Of a DNA stretch of 64,000 nucleotides, positions 1-11,775 are shown piece after piece. The DNA is taken from contig WNYE01000005.1 in assembly GCA_021396245.1 (NCBI GenBank), forward strand, positions 62,001 to 126,000, read 5' to 3'. The notes beneath the pieces were generated by a model, which saw only the letters and a list, made by a program, of their open reading frames with translations, made no database searches and was not told the origin of the DNA. The DNA comes from Sporothrix humicola (lineage: Eukaryota; Ascomycota; Sordariomycetes; Ophiostomatales; Ophiostomataceae). How positions within the stretch are numbered: position 1 is the first letter of the stretch; each line of letters opens with the position of its first letter. The position numbers were made by a program, and so were the translations under genes.

Positions 1-303
1 AGCTCGCCAATCCAACTTCATCTGCCGACGATGAGCATGACATGATAAAATCCTTTCATCGCCATGAAACATTCCTCCTCTCCCTTTGCATTTACGAGGA
101 AGACGCGTTCTCGCGCCCATTTCCACATTACGTGGTTTTCGTTTTTTTTCTTTCTGTTTGGTGAGGCCGACGTCGTGTTTGCCATCCTTCGTCTCGTCAA
201 ATAACGAAGAAGAAACATGGGTGTGGGAGAGTGCTGACAAGGATCCGCCTCCCACTGCCACTCCAATAATGAACCCCCCACCCATTCTTCACGAAGAGCC
301 TCC

Positions 304-336
304 TTTGATTTTGATTTTGATTTTGATTTTGATTTT
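304..336 (+). repeat. TTTTGA hexamer microsatellite
   Basis: A partial TTTGA is followed by four perfect TTTTGA units and a trailing TTTT, about 5.5 copies of a 6-bp unit. It lies in non-coding DNA. In one frame it reads as a leucine/isoleucine run, which explains a spurious open frame here. Confidence 0.9.
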
Positions 337-1950
337 CGCACACACAGTGGGAGCTTTGACAGGGTTCTTTTCTGCGAGCCTCAATTGGGGTTCTCGCAAA
401 CAAGGGCGCACTCTGGACAGACGGCGTCTGGTAGGGCGTTTTTTCCTCTTTTCCATTATTTCCATTTTCCAACACGACTTTGTTCTTGTCTTGTTTTCCC
501 AGTTGCTCTTTCATTGTTGCTTGGCCTGGCGAGCCTGGTTCTCACAATGTGATAAGACAAATCTCTTTCTGGTCCATCAGAGCAGCCCATCCCAAAACGC
601 ACCGAGATTGTGTTGATCACTGACGTTGTGGATTCTCAATCTCACGCTTTCTGTGAGACTCGGTCCCAGTTCTGTCCACCACGTTTTCTCTTTGTCTTCG
701 ATCTTAGCCATACCCGTTCTCCCATTGCCTTTGTTTGCCTCGATGTCTTTTCAATCTTTCAAGAACATGGCTTGATTCCCCAGCTGCGACCCGTCGTCGT
801 CGCGGCAAGAACGGCGATCAAGCCTGCAATTTCCCCTTGTATTCTCCTTTCATTTTCCTGCCCACCACCTTTTGTCTTGTCCCCTGAGAAGGTCGTATAT
901 CCCGACCGTTCGGGTTCGTCGTACACCGGGTGGGGCCGCCGTTTGATTCGGCGAGAACGGCCTTGCCAGCACTTCCCTCCAAAAGCTCCTCCCAAGCTCC
1001 TTTTTTCTCTTTTGCATTTTTCTTGTTCCTCGTTTCTATTTCTGCCAACACACTGCCGATCAACGGCGGTGTTTGTCCACCAGCCCGCTATTCTCCAGGC
1101 ATGAGACGGGTGGCGGACTGACACTTCCCCCGACCCTAGCCAAGACAGCTATCGGGGCATTTTCGTGGCAAGCACAGGTCGTGGACGAGGAGAAAAGACA
1201 AACCTTGACAAGCAAAGCTTGGAAATCTTGGTGACAAGTCTGTCTTGCACGTCCACCATGCCAGACTTTTGCCTCCTGTCTAGCCCTAGAAGGCGGAGAG
1301 GCGGACGACAAGTGCCCGCTATGCCAAGTCGCATGGACCAAGCTTGTCAAACAAACCGTGATATCTCCCCATCGCCAACACAAACACGATAGACGCGATG
1401 TTCCATATCTAAGAATATTGCATCTCGATTTGCATAGACGCTGGAGACGCCTCGAAGGTCGGCTGTTGCTGCTTCGCCCTCAAGCGCACGACAATCCTTT
1501 TGATTTTCATTCTACTGTCCCTATTTTTATCATCAATCTCAGGGATGGACTGCCATGCTGGTAGCATGCTCCGTGGTGTGGGAACAGTGCAGATGTGGCT
1601 GAGGTTGTGCACTGCATTGGCCGTCCCATCGTCCAATTTGGTGGTCCAAAAGGGGGGCTGGACTTGCATCAGCTCCGATTTCTTGTTAAAAAAAGGCTGA
1701 AGGGGTTGCGAGTGGCCCAGAGAGGATTGCGCTAACGATACGGCGCATACGGTGCGTGATATGCTTAAGCGGATCATTTCCTCAAAGGATCGTGGGAACA
1801 GGCCGGGGGCAGGCAAGGAAAACACGCCGTTGTCACGCTGTGCTGACGGACTTCAGCCCCAAGGACCAGGATTTGAACAAGTGCAGAAAAGAGGCTCAAA
1901 AAAACCGACCAGACTCGCCAGAATACCCCGAAGACGCCGTAGCGTGTCAG

Positions 1951-1977
1951 AAAAGCGCCAAAAAGCGCCAAAAAGGC
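1951..1977 (+). repeat. 10-bp tandem repeat, AAAAGCGCCA
   Basis: Two perfect adjacent copies of AAAAGCGCCA are followed by a partial third (AAAAGGC). They sit in an A/C-rich, gene-free stretch. No function is apparent. Confidence 0.75.
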
Positions 1978-2539
1978 ATACCAAAATGCCACAAAGAAAG
2001 CCATCAAGCATCACGAAAACTCACGAGAATCCGCGACAACTTGTCAAAACCTCACAGAAAATACGCCAAAAACACACTAAAAACAAACTGTCCCTGGACC
2101 ACTGAAAGAAAACAAAGCCGTTTCGACCAGGGCTAGGAGGAGGCGAGGCACAATTACCAGTTATGATCTAAACTGCACGACGAGGCCATATGGGCCCCCT
2201 TTTCTTTTTTTCGACCACCCTGGTGGGCTGGCAGAATGGGGTCGTGGCAGTGAGAAATTGGCGCGAGTTCTGGGGAGTTTTTGTGGGCTGGATTGGCACA
2301 AACAGCCTGGGACCAACTGCATCGTGCACACCTCTTCACATTTCAGATTGCCTTTTTCGTTTATTCGCTGGTTTTAATTCCCTGATTGCAACCCAACTGT
2401 GAGGCCCGGCCATGACCATGACGGTGACTAGGTTGGCAGGATCAGGATGAAGGACTGGGGTGCAAGGCTACCTACTTGTTCGAGCCCCGAATAATTTTGT
2501 GTTGGCACCGGGAAGCTTTTGGGCTTATGGGATCAAAAA

Positions 2540-2546
2540 TATAAAG
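2540..2546 (+). promoter_or_regulatory. TATA-like box of the 7-TM gene
   Basis: TATAAAG lies about 180 bp before the chosen start codon at 2728 and is followed by a T-rich leader. Spacing and sequence suit a core promoter element, but no transcript start is known. Confidence 0.4.
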
Positions 2547-2727
2547 GCAAAGCGCCTCCCATAATCCTTCCTCACGCGTTCAGCCTCGCAGAGCTTTTCA
2601 AAGCTTCTCTTTCTGTTTTTGTTTTTGTTCTTGTTCTCTATCTTGCTTTGATTTGCTCTGCTCTGCATTGCTTTGATTTTTTGGTCACACTTTCGACTTG
2701 GCCACTCGACAAGCTCGCCTCACATCC

Positions 2728-4656
2728 ATGGGCGACACATCAACATATTACGGCTGGACGCCCCCGGCTGCCGACGATGCACTCTTTATCGACTCCAACT
2801 GCGGTGTTGCCGCACAATGGCTCGCCGCATTCGTCAACTCACTCTACAACGGCACAGATTTGAGCGATCCACCACTTCTGGCTTCATATCAATATATGTC
2901 TGCCCTCACTCCCGACGGTGAAGATGTTCCGACCTTTGGCCAGGTGGCCGAGTGGCTGGCATATGGCACGGAAAACTCAACACTGTACAACTGGATGGTG
3001 CAGTTCCCTTACGCCTACTGCCCAAAGGAAATCTGTGAGAAGCTGGTGTGGCAGGGCGACGGTGATTTGGCCGGTGTCGGTGTGATGGTCGTTTACTTTC
3101 TGGCGGCGGGTTTCTCAACGCTGTACTTTATCCTACTGGCGGCCGACCAGTTTGAGCCGTTCCGGCGATTCGAGCTGCACCACCGGCGCTGGAACTGGGT
3201 TGTTGCCGCTTTCCACGAAACGGTGCCGGCGTTCCTCGACACCGGTCTCATCTTCTGCATCTCCATGTTGATTTCGGGCGTCTACCGGTTCGGTTCATCA
3301 CGCATGCACCCGGACAAGTCACACTCGATCTATCAGCTCACAAACGCAACGTACGCTGGCATCTTCTCCGTCTTCCCGCCAGTGCTGCTGCAAATAGTCT
3401 CGCCGAACCGCCGGCGGCGTCGTATCCGCGCCGTGCTGTGGCTGTTTGTGATTGCCATGGCCATTGCCCTGCTCAGTCTGTACTTTGTTATCGACACGAG
3501 CGCCGACAAGATCCTCAACCTGCTCAACCGCGAGTCGGCCGTGGCCGATCTGATTTGGGAGTTCAACTGCGAGCCGATTAACTTGCGTGACTCAATGGAC
3601 TATGCGATTGTCGTTGCCGTCATCGTCCTGGGCCTTAACTTCTTCCCGTGGCTGTACCACAACGTCATCCCGCGCACGATGCGCCACAAGATCCGCGACG
3701 GCAGCTGCATCGGCCGCCTGAACACGACCAAGAAGGGCCGCCACGGCCGCAACTGGTGGAAGCACGTGCTGGCGATCGCACGGACAGTCGACGGCGCCAT
3801 CTGCTGCATCCTGATGTGGGCGCTGCTGGGCATCTTCACGGCGTACCGCGGCAAGGTGCTCGACGCCATGGGCCCGGACAATGCCAACACGGAGTGGAGT
3901 TTCTCGCAGGTGTTTGCGCTGGCGACGTGGGTGCCCGTAGCCATTGACCTGGCGACCATTTACATTTATGGCGCACGCGAGGGTCTCGAGGGCAAGGTGT
4001 CGGAGAACTTCAAGATTGTGCAGAACAGCCGCAAGAACTCGGGCGACGGGTCCGGCCCGGACGGCAACGACGGGCCCAACGACATTGACTACTCCAACCT
4101 CGGCGGGTACCAGGCGGGCCCCGTGCAGACCAACACCAGCGGCACCACCGGCCACTACGACCCCGTCAACACGCAGATGCAGTTCGTCGGCTCGGCCGGC
4201 CAGTTCAGCGATGTCCAGTACAACAACGGCGTGTTCAACAATGGCGTCAACAACATGGCCCAGTACGGCGGCAACGTCAACACGACCTACGACAACACGC
4301 AGTACGGCGCGGGCGGTGCTGGCAACGTCCAGGGTGTCCAGGGCCAATACGTGCAACAGGTGCAGCCGGTGCAGCAGATGCAGTCTGTCTACTCGCTGCA
4401 ACAGCAACAGCCGTTCTCCCCACAACAGTTCTCTCCGCAGTACACGCCGCAGTACGACACGAGCATGACCAAGGAGGCCGTCGCTGCCGCCGAGGCTCAG
4501 CCAATGACGCAGTACATGCAGCCGGCGCCGTACAACAACAACACCGTCAGCTCGGTGCAGACGCAGCACACGGGCGGCAGCGGCCACAGCCAGCCCGTCA
4601 GCTACGAGTACATGCCGCAAGATCCGGCATCAATGCACGGTGGTGTGCACCAGTAG
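2728..4656 (+). CDS. Orphan 7-TM membrane protein with Q/N-rich tail
   Basis: A single-exon gene of 642 aa. I start it at the ATG of MGDTSTYYGW, because the 10 upstream in-frame codons (MATRQARLTS) look like leader and the internal ATG has the better context (CATCCATGG). The N-terminal ~120 residues look extracellular and hold cysteine pairs, including YCPKEIC. Seven hydrophobic segments follow, beginning near VGVMVVYFLAAGF, LDTGLIFCISML, IFSVFPPVLLQI, LWLFVIAMAIALL, YAIVVAVIVLGL, AICCILMWALLGI and FALATWVPVAIDL. After the last one (about residue 430) the tail is a long hydrophilic stretch rich in Gly, Asn, Gln, Tyr and Thr with runs such as VQQVQPVQQMQ. I recall similar uncharacterised membrane proteins in filamentous fungi but no assigned function. 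The layout (outside N-terminus, 7 TM, long cytosolic tail) resembles a receptor, but that is inference only. Confidence 0.88.
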   Translation: MGDTSTYYGWTPPAADDALFIDSNCGVAAQWLAAFVNSLYNGTDLSDPPLLASYQYMSALTPDGEDVPTFGQVAEWLAYGTENSTLYNWMVQFPYAYCPKEICEKLVWQGDGDLAGVGVMVVYFLAAGFSTLYFILLAADQFEPFRRFELHHRRWNWVVAAFHETVPAFLDTGLIFCISMLISGVYRFGSSRMHPDKSHSIYQLTNATYAGIFSVFPPVLLQIVSPNRRRRRIRAVLWLFVIAMAIALLSLYFVIDTSADKILNLLNRESAVADLIWEFNCEPINLRDSMDYAIVVAVIVLGLNFFPWLYHNVIPRTMRHKIRDGSCIGRLNTTKKGRHGRNWWKHVLAIARTVDGAICCILMWALLGIFTAYRGKVLDAMGPDNANTEWSFSQVFALATWVPVAIDLATIYIYGAREGLEGKVSENFKIVQNSRKNSGDGSGPDGNDGPNDIDYSNLGGYQAGPVQTNTSGTTGHYDPVNTQMQFVGSAGQFSDVQYNNGVFNNGVNNMAQYGGNVNTTYDNTQYGAGGAGNVQGVQGQYVQQVQPVQQMQSVYSLQQQQPFSPQQFSPQYTPQYDTSMTKEAVAAAEAQPMTQYMQPAPYNNNTVSSVQTQHTGGSGHSQPVSYEYMPQDPASMHGGVHQ

Positions 4657-5646
4657 GCGGGCGACGAGTAATACTGGCGTCTGATGACGGTGCCAGTGCA
4701 TCGTCGTCGCGTCGAGCCTCGTTGGAAAAATTAGACGGTGGTTTTGGATATCATTTCTTGTTTACATTTGGAGCCATTTTTACCTTTTATTTTTTAATAA
4801 TACCCAAATACACGAATCATATTGGAAATCATTTTGGATACCAACCCGACATGTGTGAAACAGGACTGACTAGACAGGTGCCGGTGTCTTTTGCCTCCGT
4901 CTCTCCGGCTGGAATGCCCTCCAGACCCGTGCCGGCCAGCCTGGCCACCGATAACGATGCCTGATGGCCAGGTCAAGGCCCTCGCTGATATCCGGTCAAC
5001 CGCTGTCAATGATTGAGCTGGGCGAGAAACGAGAACGAGGCGTAAGGCGACACTGATGTAACTGAAGCAAAAAGAAAACTGACAGAACGATAGAAACTGA
5101 AGAAAGGGGCGAATAACAACAATAGCCGAATCGCACCGATGACAAGAAAAGGACGTTGACGACAGCACCACGAACCACACAACAGCAAAGATAAGCAAAC
5201 ACTCTCGAGATAAGAAGCAAAAAGGGGGAGGTGACCAGAAATAGGAAAAGGGCGGATGAGGAAACAACACGGACGAAGCATCGTGCGCGTCTTTATTTCC
5301 CGCTCTCTCTCGTCCGAGTCTACTGAGAGGATTGTGAGTCCACCACAACGCAACACGGGGAAGATAGTGCCTACCCCGTACTGAATTACCCACGATGGAC
5401 CTGTGAGACTATTCTGAGAACGAATTGTCCTCCGTCGACACTCCGCAAAAACATCGCGGTGGGACGGCAGGACCAACAATTCCCCCGTGTTTAGTCCGCT
5501 TCCATCGTGTTCCTTTTTTTCTCCCTAAGCTTTCTGGAGTCGCTTCTCCTATCTTTTCGGCTCCGTGGTCAGCGTGAGAACGCTCGCAAAATAACCAATA
5601 CCAAACTTCCCCTAAAACCGCCTAAAACATGCAAAACCTTCCTTTT

Positions 5647-5673
5647 GACTCCAGAGACTCCAGAGGCTCCAGA
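5647..5673 (+). repeat. 9-bp tandem triplet, GACTCCAGA
   Basis: Two perfect GACTCCAGA units and one GGCTCCAGA lie head to tail in non-coding DNA. No promoter or gene context explains them. Confidence 0.75.
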
Positions 5674-7031
5674 AATGATCCTCTCACAGACTCCTTCCCT
5701 CCACAGCGGAAAGGAAGCCTTTCAGACGCTTTCTTTCGACGCTTTTTTCTCTCATCCGCCACTATTTTCTCTCATCTTCCGTGAGAACCCGCAAAGACTC
5801 CGCAAAAAATGCTCAGCTCACAGACGATGGGGCCACGAAGAACAATAAAGATTAAATTCACAAAGATTGTGCCACTCGAGATTACTGCAAGCTGTGTACT
5901 GCATTCTGTGGGCTGGCTGTGGACTACTCTCTGATTATCTACGCCTTATTACGGAGTACGGAGACTGTCAAATCTGACCTACCTTCATCAGGTACCAAAC
6001 GGAGACCGACGCACTCGACAAAAATAGTCAGGAACCAGCATTCTTTCTCTCAGGAACAAGAAAAGCCTGCACAGATAAAAAACCATGCAAGACCAGGAGA
6101 AGATACATGTCACATCTTGCGTTCCCAGGGGACTCTTGAGGTCCCTCCTGTCGGAACACACTAGAACGGGCCAACCGTTTTCCGTTCTTCCTTGCTCTCT
6201 TCTCCTCCGTGATCCCTTGAAATCACTTGCCTCTCGCCTGCAGTGGTCTTTCATCAGCCCCTTTTCCTTAGTTTCTGCGTCTGCTTCCGCTTCCTGTCGG
6301 ATGTCTTCCCCATACGGAGCGGGCAATAAAAGGATGCGCTACAAGTCGGGGTGTCATGTCTCCATTTTAGATAGACGTCTCTTTGGCTCTCTCTTCGCCG
6401 TTCGCTTGACAATCATCCAATGCGTTGATTTGAGTTCCTACGAACAGCCTCCCCGATCTAGACTCTCGACTTTGTCATGTCTGCCCATCTATGGCCGACT
6501 GTGTCTTGCCATGTCCCTATATCGCCACTTTCGCTCATCTTGCGACATGGTGTCCGTTTCTGGTTCACAGCCTGGACCTGGACCTGGACTTTAACTCGGA
6601 CCTTGCACAACGACCAGGTTGGCTCGGGTCAGCTCCGAGGTGGACAATGAAGAGCGAGTTCAGTGACCAGTGATCCAAGATCATACACCAAAAGTCAACG
6701 AACAGTGCTGATCATGGCCCGTGATGGTTCACAGGTCCGCTGCCCGTAGTTCTTTTTTTGTCTGTTCGCATCTTCTCACCCCCTCCCGGCTCCCCTCGCT
6801 CCCGCGTTAGTTTGAGAGATAGTTCTCAAGGAGATCGTCTCGAGCTGGCCGGGGATGGATGGCCGTCGAGAGGAGAGGGGTTTCACGAAAGATTGACCAT
6901 TTCGATTTCTCGAACAACAAGATGCGAAGCACAGATGCTGAGTCGGAAAAAAATTAAAGAAATGCGAGGTACGAGATGCATCGGAGACGATCAATGGAAC
7001 AGAAACCAGGCACAGAACTCGATAAACACAG

Positions 7032-7067
7032 CCAGGTACATATCCAGGCACATATCCAGGCACAGAT
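7032..7067 (+). repeat. 12-bp tandem triplet, CCAGGCACATAT
   Basis: Three adjacent 12-bp units: CCAGGTACATAT, CCAGGCACATAT and CCAGGCACAGAT. One or two substitutions separate them. They lie in gene-free sequence. Confidence 0.8.
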
Positions 7068-7292
7068 TGTCGTCCAGCCAAGCTTTACCAAGGCGGAAGA
7101 ATACTCGAGAGACTGGTTCGACTGTCTCGGCGATGCACGTTGCCAAAACGGTGCAAATCTCCTTGAAAGAAGCTTTTGTATTCCACATTCAAGTGGATGA
7201 AGAACGATAATGTACTCTGTACATTATATTTTCTTTTTTATTTCTTTGCTTTTAATTCCTTTTTTTCTTCTTCTCAGCTCATCAACAAGTTC

Positions 7293-7319
7293 GACGCCGT
7301 CGACGCCATTGACACCGTT
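7293..7319 (+). repeat. 9-bp degenerate triplet, GACGCCGTC
   Basis: Three adjacent units: GACGCCGTC, GACGCCATT and GACACCGTT. In one frame they read D-A-V, D-A-I, D-T-V, but the surrounding frame has no other coding character. Confidence 0.55.
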
Positions 7320-8879
7320 GATTTCGGAACGTTGCAGTCTAGGCGAGCAAAGTTCCCTATTGAGAAGGCACCACTTTGAATCTCGCGAAAACAAAAAGCA
7401 AGTTTTCGAGCTACACCAAAAGTGGTCCAGGTCTTCGCTCTTGTTCCGAGCGGATCGACAATACAACGCCAAAGCTAAAGGCTTCTTCTTCACAAGTCCC
7501 CTTTTTTTTCCCTCGCCAAACGTCTTTTCAGTCCTCAGGAAAAGCCAAGCAAGAGGCAACCTCACAACCTAACCCACCCGCGCCGCCACCTTGTTGACTA
7601 AACTGAAGAGAGTCAAGAACGGTCAGAACGGTAGGGAATCGTGTCCCAACCCAAATACCTGGAGGAGTCAAAATCAGTGACGGCAGTCAGGCATTCATGA
7701 CAGCAGGAAGGCAGTTGATATCCAAGCGAGATGCAGGCTGGGCAAGCTGGTAATAATGTGTCTGCGAGAATGGGGAAAGTACGTCGTAAGATACGGAGTA
7801 ATACAATGCAAAAGTAAAAGTGGCATGACAGATGCCAGCTCGTTCGGGCAGGCTGAAGATTTTGTTCAGTGGTTGTTGGCAGTCGATGGGTGGCAGACAA
7901 AAAAGGAAGAAGCCGAAAAAAAAGAAAGCAGAAACGTCAACACAGAAAATGACAACCAAGTTGTTGGGAGACACAGCATGCAAAGTACTGTGTAAAAATT
8001 GATAGATTGTGCTTTGCAGGGCGTCGAAATATAGTCATCGATGCGCATATTTTATCGTTGCATTGTTTATATTCATCCTTATCAGTTCACATATATTTTG
8101 TGTTCCTGAATACCACCTCCACCTCTTCTTTCGTCGTCTCTGTCCACTTTCTTGCGGCACGATCTGACGATGCAAGACTCTTGGAGAAGCTTGACTTTAC
8201 CTCGCCGTCTTGGCCTCTTACTCTCAAAGTCTTGTTTCTTTTCCTCCCAGCGAGCTATTTCTCTTAGATTCGTCTTGGGCTCGCCTTGGTTTCAAAGTCT
8301 CCGTTTCTGATCTCTTGGTGGCTTGGTATTCTCTTGTCTTCACGATATACCCAACCCTGCATTTCTCTTGGCCTTTGAAGTGTTTTGCTCTTTTTGCTTG
8401 TTCTCTTTCTTTCTTGCAGATAACTGTCTGCCGTTTTATTCTCTTTGCAGACGTCTTCCGTCGTTCTCTTCTTGTTTAGAACCCCTGTCGAGAGTCCACA
8501 AAAAGGCCCCCACCTTCGGCAGCTAGCTCTTGGGCTACGAATCATTATGGCCCCTCCAAGGCTCCTTCAGGACCCTCTTTCTCTCTTTCTCTCTTCAGAG
8601 TGGAACTCTCCGTCCACCCCTTCTTCTTCTTTTCCGTGAAGAGAAAGTGAGGACCCATTCTGAAGATTTGAGACTGACCTCAACTGAGAACACAGCGTCC
8701 GGGCGTAACCGGCCAACTCTTATTTTCAGAGCAGTGGGCCTGGGGATCATCGTCCGCTACTGTATTCCAACTCATGATTTTTCCGTGCTATTCTATTAGT
8801 TTTGTTAGCATTCTGCACAAGAGACCGGGGTAGACCCGCCCAGCTTCGGAGGCGAGTTTAGCGGTCCTCTCTCCTCATT

Positions 8880-9235
8880 TTTAGTGAATGGAGCACCCCT
8901 AAAGCCCCTAAAGTACGGAGTAAATCCCCTAAGGATTACTTTCCGGGGAGGCGAATGGCGCCCCCCGGACTGGCCCAGCGCCGTAAGTTTTAGTGTGTTT
9001 AGTGTTGTTTCTACACCGTCATGCCTAGCCCTGCGATTCGTCCCTCTCCTGCCCAAAAACAAAAAAAACCTGGTCGATGGCGAGGTTTGATGTCCAGGAT
9101 GGTCAAGGATGATTACGAGGCGATGAAGTGCCCTCAGCCGACGAATTACCTACCCAATTCGGAGAATTTCTCGCAGCGCAAAACTGACAGGGTATACAAT
9201 TTTCCCCTAACCAACAAAAGTATGCAGCAATGATG
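8880..9235 (+). other. GC-richer island, possible transposon relic
   Basis: Within a T-rich desert this stretch opens with three CCCCTAARG units (8896-8904, 8905-8913, 8926-8934) around a TACGGAGTA motif, then a GC-rich segment with GCGCCCCCCGG. A 70-codon open frame follows at 9021-9233 with a basic, proline-rich start (MPSPAIRPSP). C-rich subterminal repeats followed by a short basic open frame resemble the edge of a degenerate fungal DNA transposon. I could not find the matching inverted end, so this is a weak call. Confidence 0.25.
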
Positions 9236-11775
9236 ATCGTGAAAGGCGTCAAAAGTTGCGACGAAATTCAGCGAAGCACCCAAACGAAGCACGTTAAAAT
9301 TATGTGCCACCCGCAGTGAGGTCTACTTGTATTCTGCAGTGTATTTTCTTTGAAAACTCGACTCCAGAAAGCGTCCTTGCATGTGCTTTTGTATCTTTTG
9401 ATCTCTGAGGCCCGTGTCTTTTGTCTCGACTCTCGGAAAATAAACATCCCTAACCTATCGGACGTCAGCCGTGGTTCTCTTTCTCTCTTTCGTCTCGCCT
9501 CTCTCCCTCCTCCAGAGTAGTCTTCCCTTTGCATACGCGTCCTTCAATTTGGTTTGCATCGCCGTGACAAGGGTCGATGCATGTATTAGATCATGTAAAT
9601 TATGTGCCATAATACATGATACAGATTAAAATACTTGCATCCTTTGAACCAGACTTTGTCGTCTCTGTCTTTGTGTCTCCTTGCCCGTGTGGAATATTTT
9701 TCGCCATTTCTGTCATTTTTCATGGCTTTCTCCTTCCCCCTTCCCCTTCCCTGAGTTTATCCTCTTTCGCCATCTCCCGTGCCCGTCAACTTTAACGTGG
9801 ATCTTGGGTCGCGAGATGATTGACGCTGTGTTTGCCCAGTTGGGCTGTCGTTACGCAGTCTTGGGTCAAGAGATGCGACCATGATATGATGTACCAGTAC
9901 AATACTCGTGCTTGTATTCTGAATCGATCTTTTGCAAGTGATAACCCCTGCCCGGCTGGAGTTTTCAAGATGCGAGGGCAAGAAAAAGCAAAGACAAAAA
10001 GACAAAACGGACGAGGCTTTTAGCTCTTGGCCTGCAGCATTGACCAGTCACGCATTTCTCAACCCTGTCATGTTTCGTCTGCAAAGAATTGTCTTTTTGC
10101 TGACTTTGCCTTTCCTTGCCTGCCCCTCGAGATCTTCTCGAAGGATTCGACACTTGCAAGCCCTCGTCTCCGTCTTTTTTCTTCCCCTCGCCACACTCAA
10201 CTCACTTGCCTCAAGATACTCGCCTCGCTCGCCTCGCCTTCTCTCTTCCGTCCCCTGCGCATCTTATGTCCCATTGTGGTTCCTTGCAGATTGATGACTA
10301 CAAACTTTCGCGCCGAGAACAAAGAAGCCTGTTCATGTACCCCGTACTTTTCTTTTTCTTGTTCTCTCTCCTCCGTGTCCCCCGTAGTCTCTTCTCTGTT
10401 TGTCTCCTCGCGTCTATCTCGTCTCTCGTTTTTGTCTCTTGTCCGTCTCCCCATCTTCCCTGTCTTATTATGCCATTGCAGAACAGAGCCCTGTCGTTTC
10501 TTGTCCGTCTTGAGTCTCTTGTCTTTGAGTTGTTAGTCGACAATCTGCAATGCTGGTCTGTTACTCTTCTTGTCTGGCTTAAAGAAAACCAAGACATGCT
10601 GAAGTTGACAAAGTACTGCACATCTCCAGGTGTCTGCATGTCTCTCTGTCTTCTCCGTCGCTTCTTTCCTTCCTTTGTCTTCTGTCCGTCTTCCCTGTCG
10701 TTCTATTTCCTATTCTGGTCGAAACCCGGTTCCTGTGCCTGAACCCTGTCTCGCCGGCTCCTCGTCCGCTGAAATTCTGTTACTCTTATTACTCGTACGG
10801 AGTTCACTCCCACACAGTATTCGTTTATTTCTATTTTTTATTTTCCTATTGTCCTTCTCTGCATTCTCTGCATTCTTCTTCCCGCCCCCACCCGTCGATA
10901 TTTTCAGTCCATCTCTCACAACACAACCTTACCCCTGAGTTGAACAGCAACACCAAACAAGGTTGCAGGAAAAGGTTGCAGGTCGCCATCCAGGAACAGA
11001 AAGTCGACAGGGCTATCATCGACAGGGACAGCGACAGAAAAGACAGACAGGCCGCATGTATCTCGACCACCACCCAGCAGTTTCTCTCTTCGGTTGTGTT
11101 TTGTACATCCCATCCGGGACGATCTGGTCATCGATAAAGGTTAGACCTGGACTTGGGGCACAATAACGTTCACGGAGAAGAGACCTCTGATATTCGAAAG
11201 CAACGAGATCAACGGACTTGACGACGGACGAGAGATATCATCCCCGTTTTATTTGTCTCTATTCTGTCGCTATATCAACTCCGTCGTCCCCATCTCCATT
11301 TTCATCTCCATCTCCATGTCTACGTTCCATCCTTGGTTCATCCTCTGATCCTCAGCCCTTAAAGTTTGTCTCCATCCCACCCCCCCCCCTCCCCATACTT
11401 TATCCCTTTCCATCCCCTTCCTTTCTCCATTTTTGTTTTTCTTTTCTTTTTCTTTCGTCCGTTCGTTCTTTTATTTTTATTTTTTATCTCCTCCCTTCCC
11501 GTCTCTCATCCTTTTCTTCCCTTCTCACACATTCTCACATCTCCCACTCCAGTTGTGATCGACACTCGACGGCCCTGTTCGACGGCCATTGCTCACCGTT
11601 CCACGGTGACACTGACTTGATTGCTGGGTTTCTCTGTCAATCAATGTAACGGGACTGTGCATCGACTGCACATCATCGACGAGGAGACTGGATTGACCAC
11701 ATCAACATCGCCATCGACATCTGCATCGCCTTCCATCGACGACAATCCTCGCCTTCCTCGCCTTCCACCGCCAAC

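Larger units (their letters stand above)
1..2727. other. Intergenic region, no convincing gene
   Basis: Open frames here are short, overlap on both strands and have low-complexity or arginine/lysine-rich translations, with no family I recognise. The stretch contains a TTTTGA hexamer array (304-336), a 10-bp direct repeat (1951-1977) and a TATA-like box in front of the first gene. The last 150 bases are rich in T-runs such as TTCTGTTTTTG, typical of a fungal promoter and leader. Confidence 0.7.
4657..11775. other. 7.1 kb gene-poor region
   Basis: No open frame here shows a recognisable domain. The longest (for example 4794-5393 minus and 10116-10742 plus) are low-complexity Ser/Leu/Phe/Arg strings produced by pyrimidine tracts. 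The region carries several short tandem triplications (5647-5673, 7032-7067, 7293-7319), three of the five exact TACGGAGTA motifs of the window, and a GC-richer island at 8805-9170. The last 150 bases, with repeated CATCGAC words, look like the leader of the rhodopsin-domain gene. Confidence 0.65.

Noticed and set aside
2480..2500. TGTTCGAGCCCC, a second B-box-like word
   Set aside because: No matching T-stem or cloverleaf can be built around it.
3592..4620. 342-codon open frame antisense to the 7-TM gene
   Set aside because: Leu/Val/His/Arg repeats opposite the Q/N-rich tail; the sense strand has clear membrane segments.
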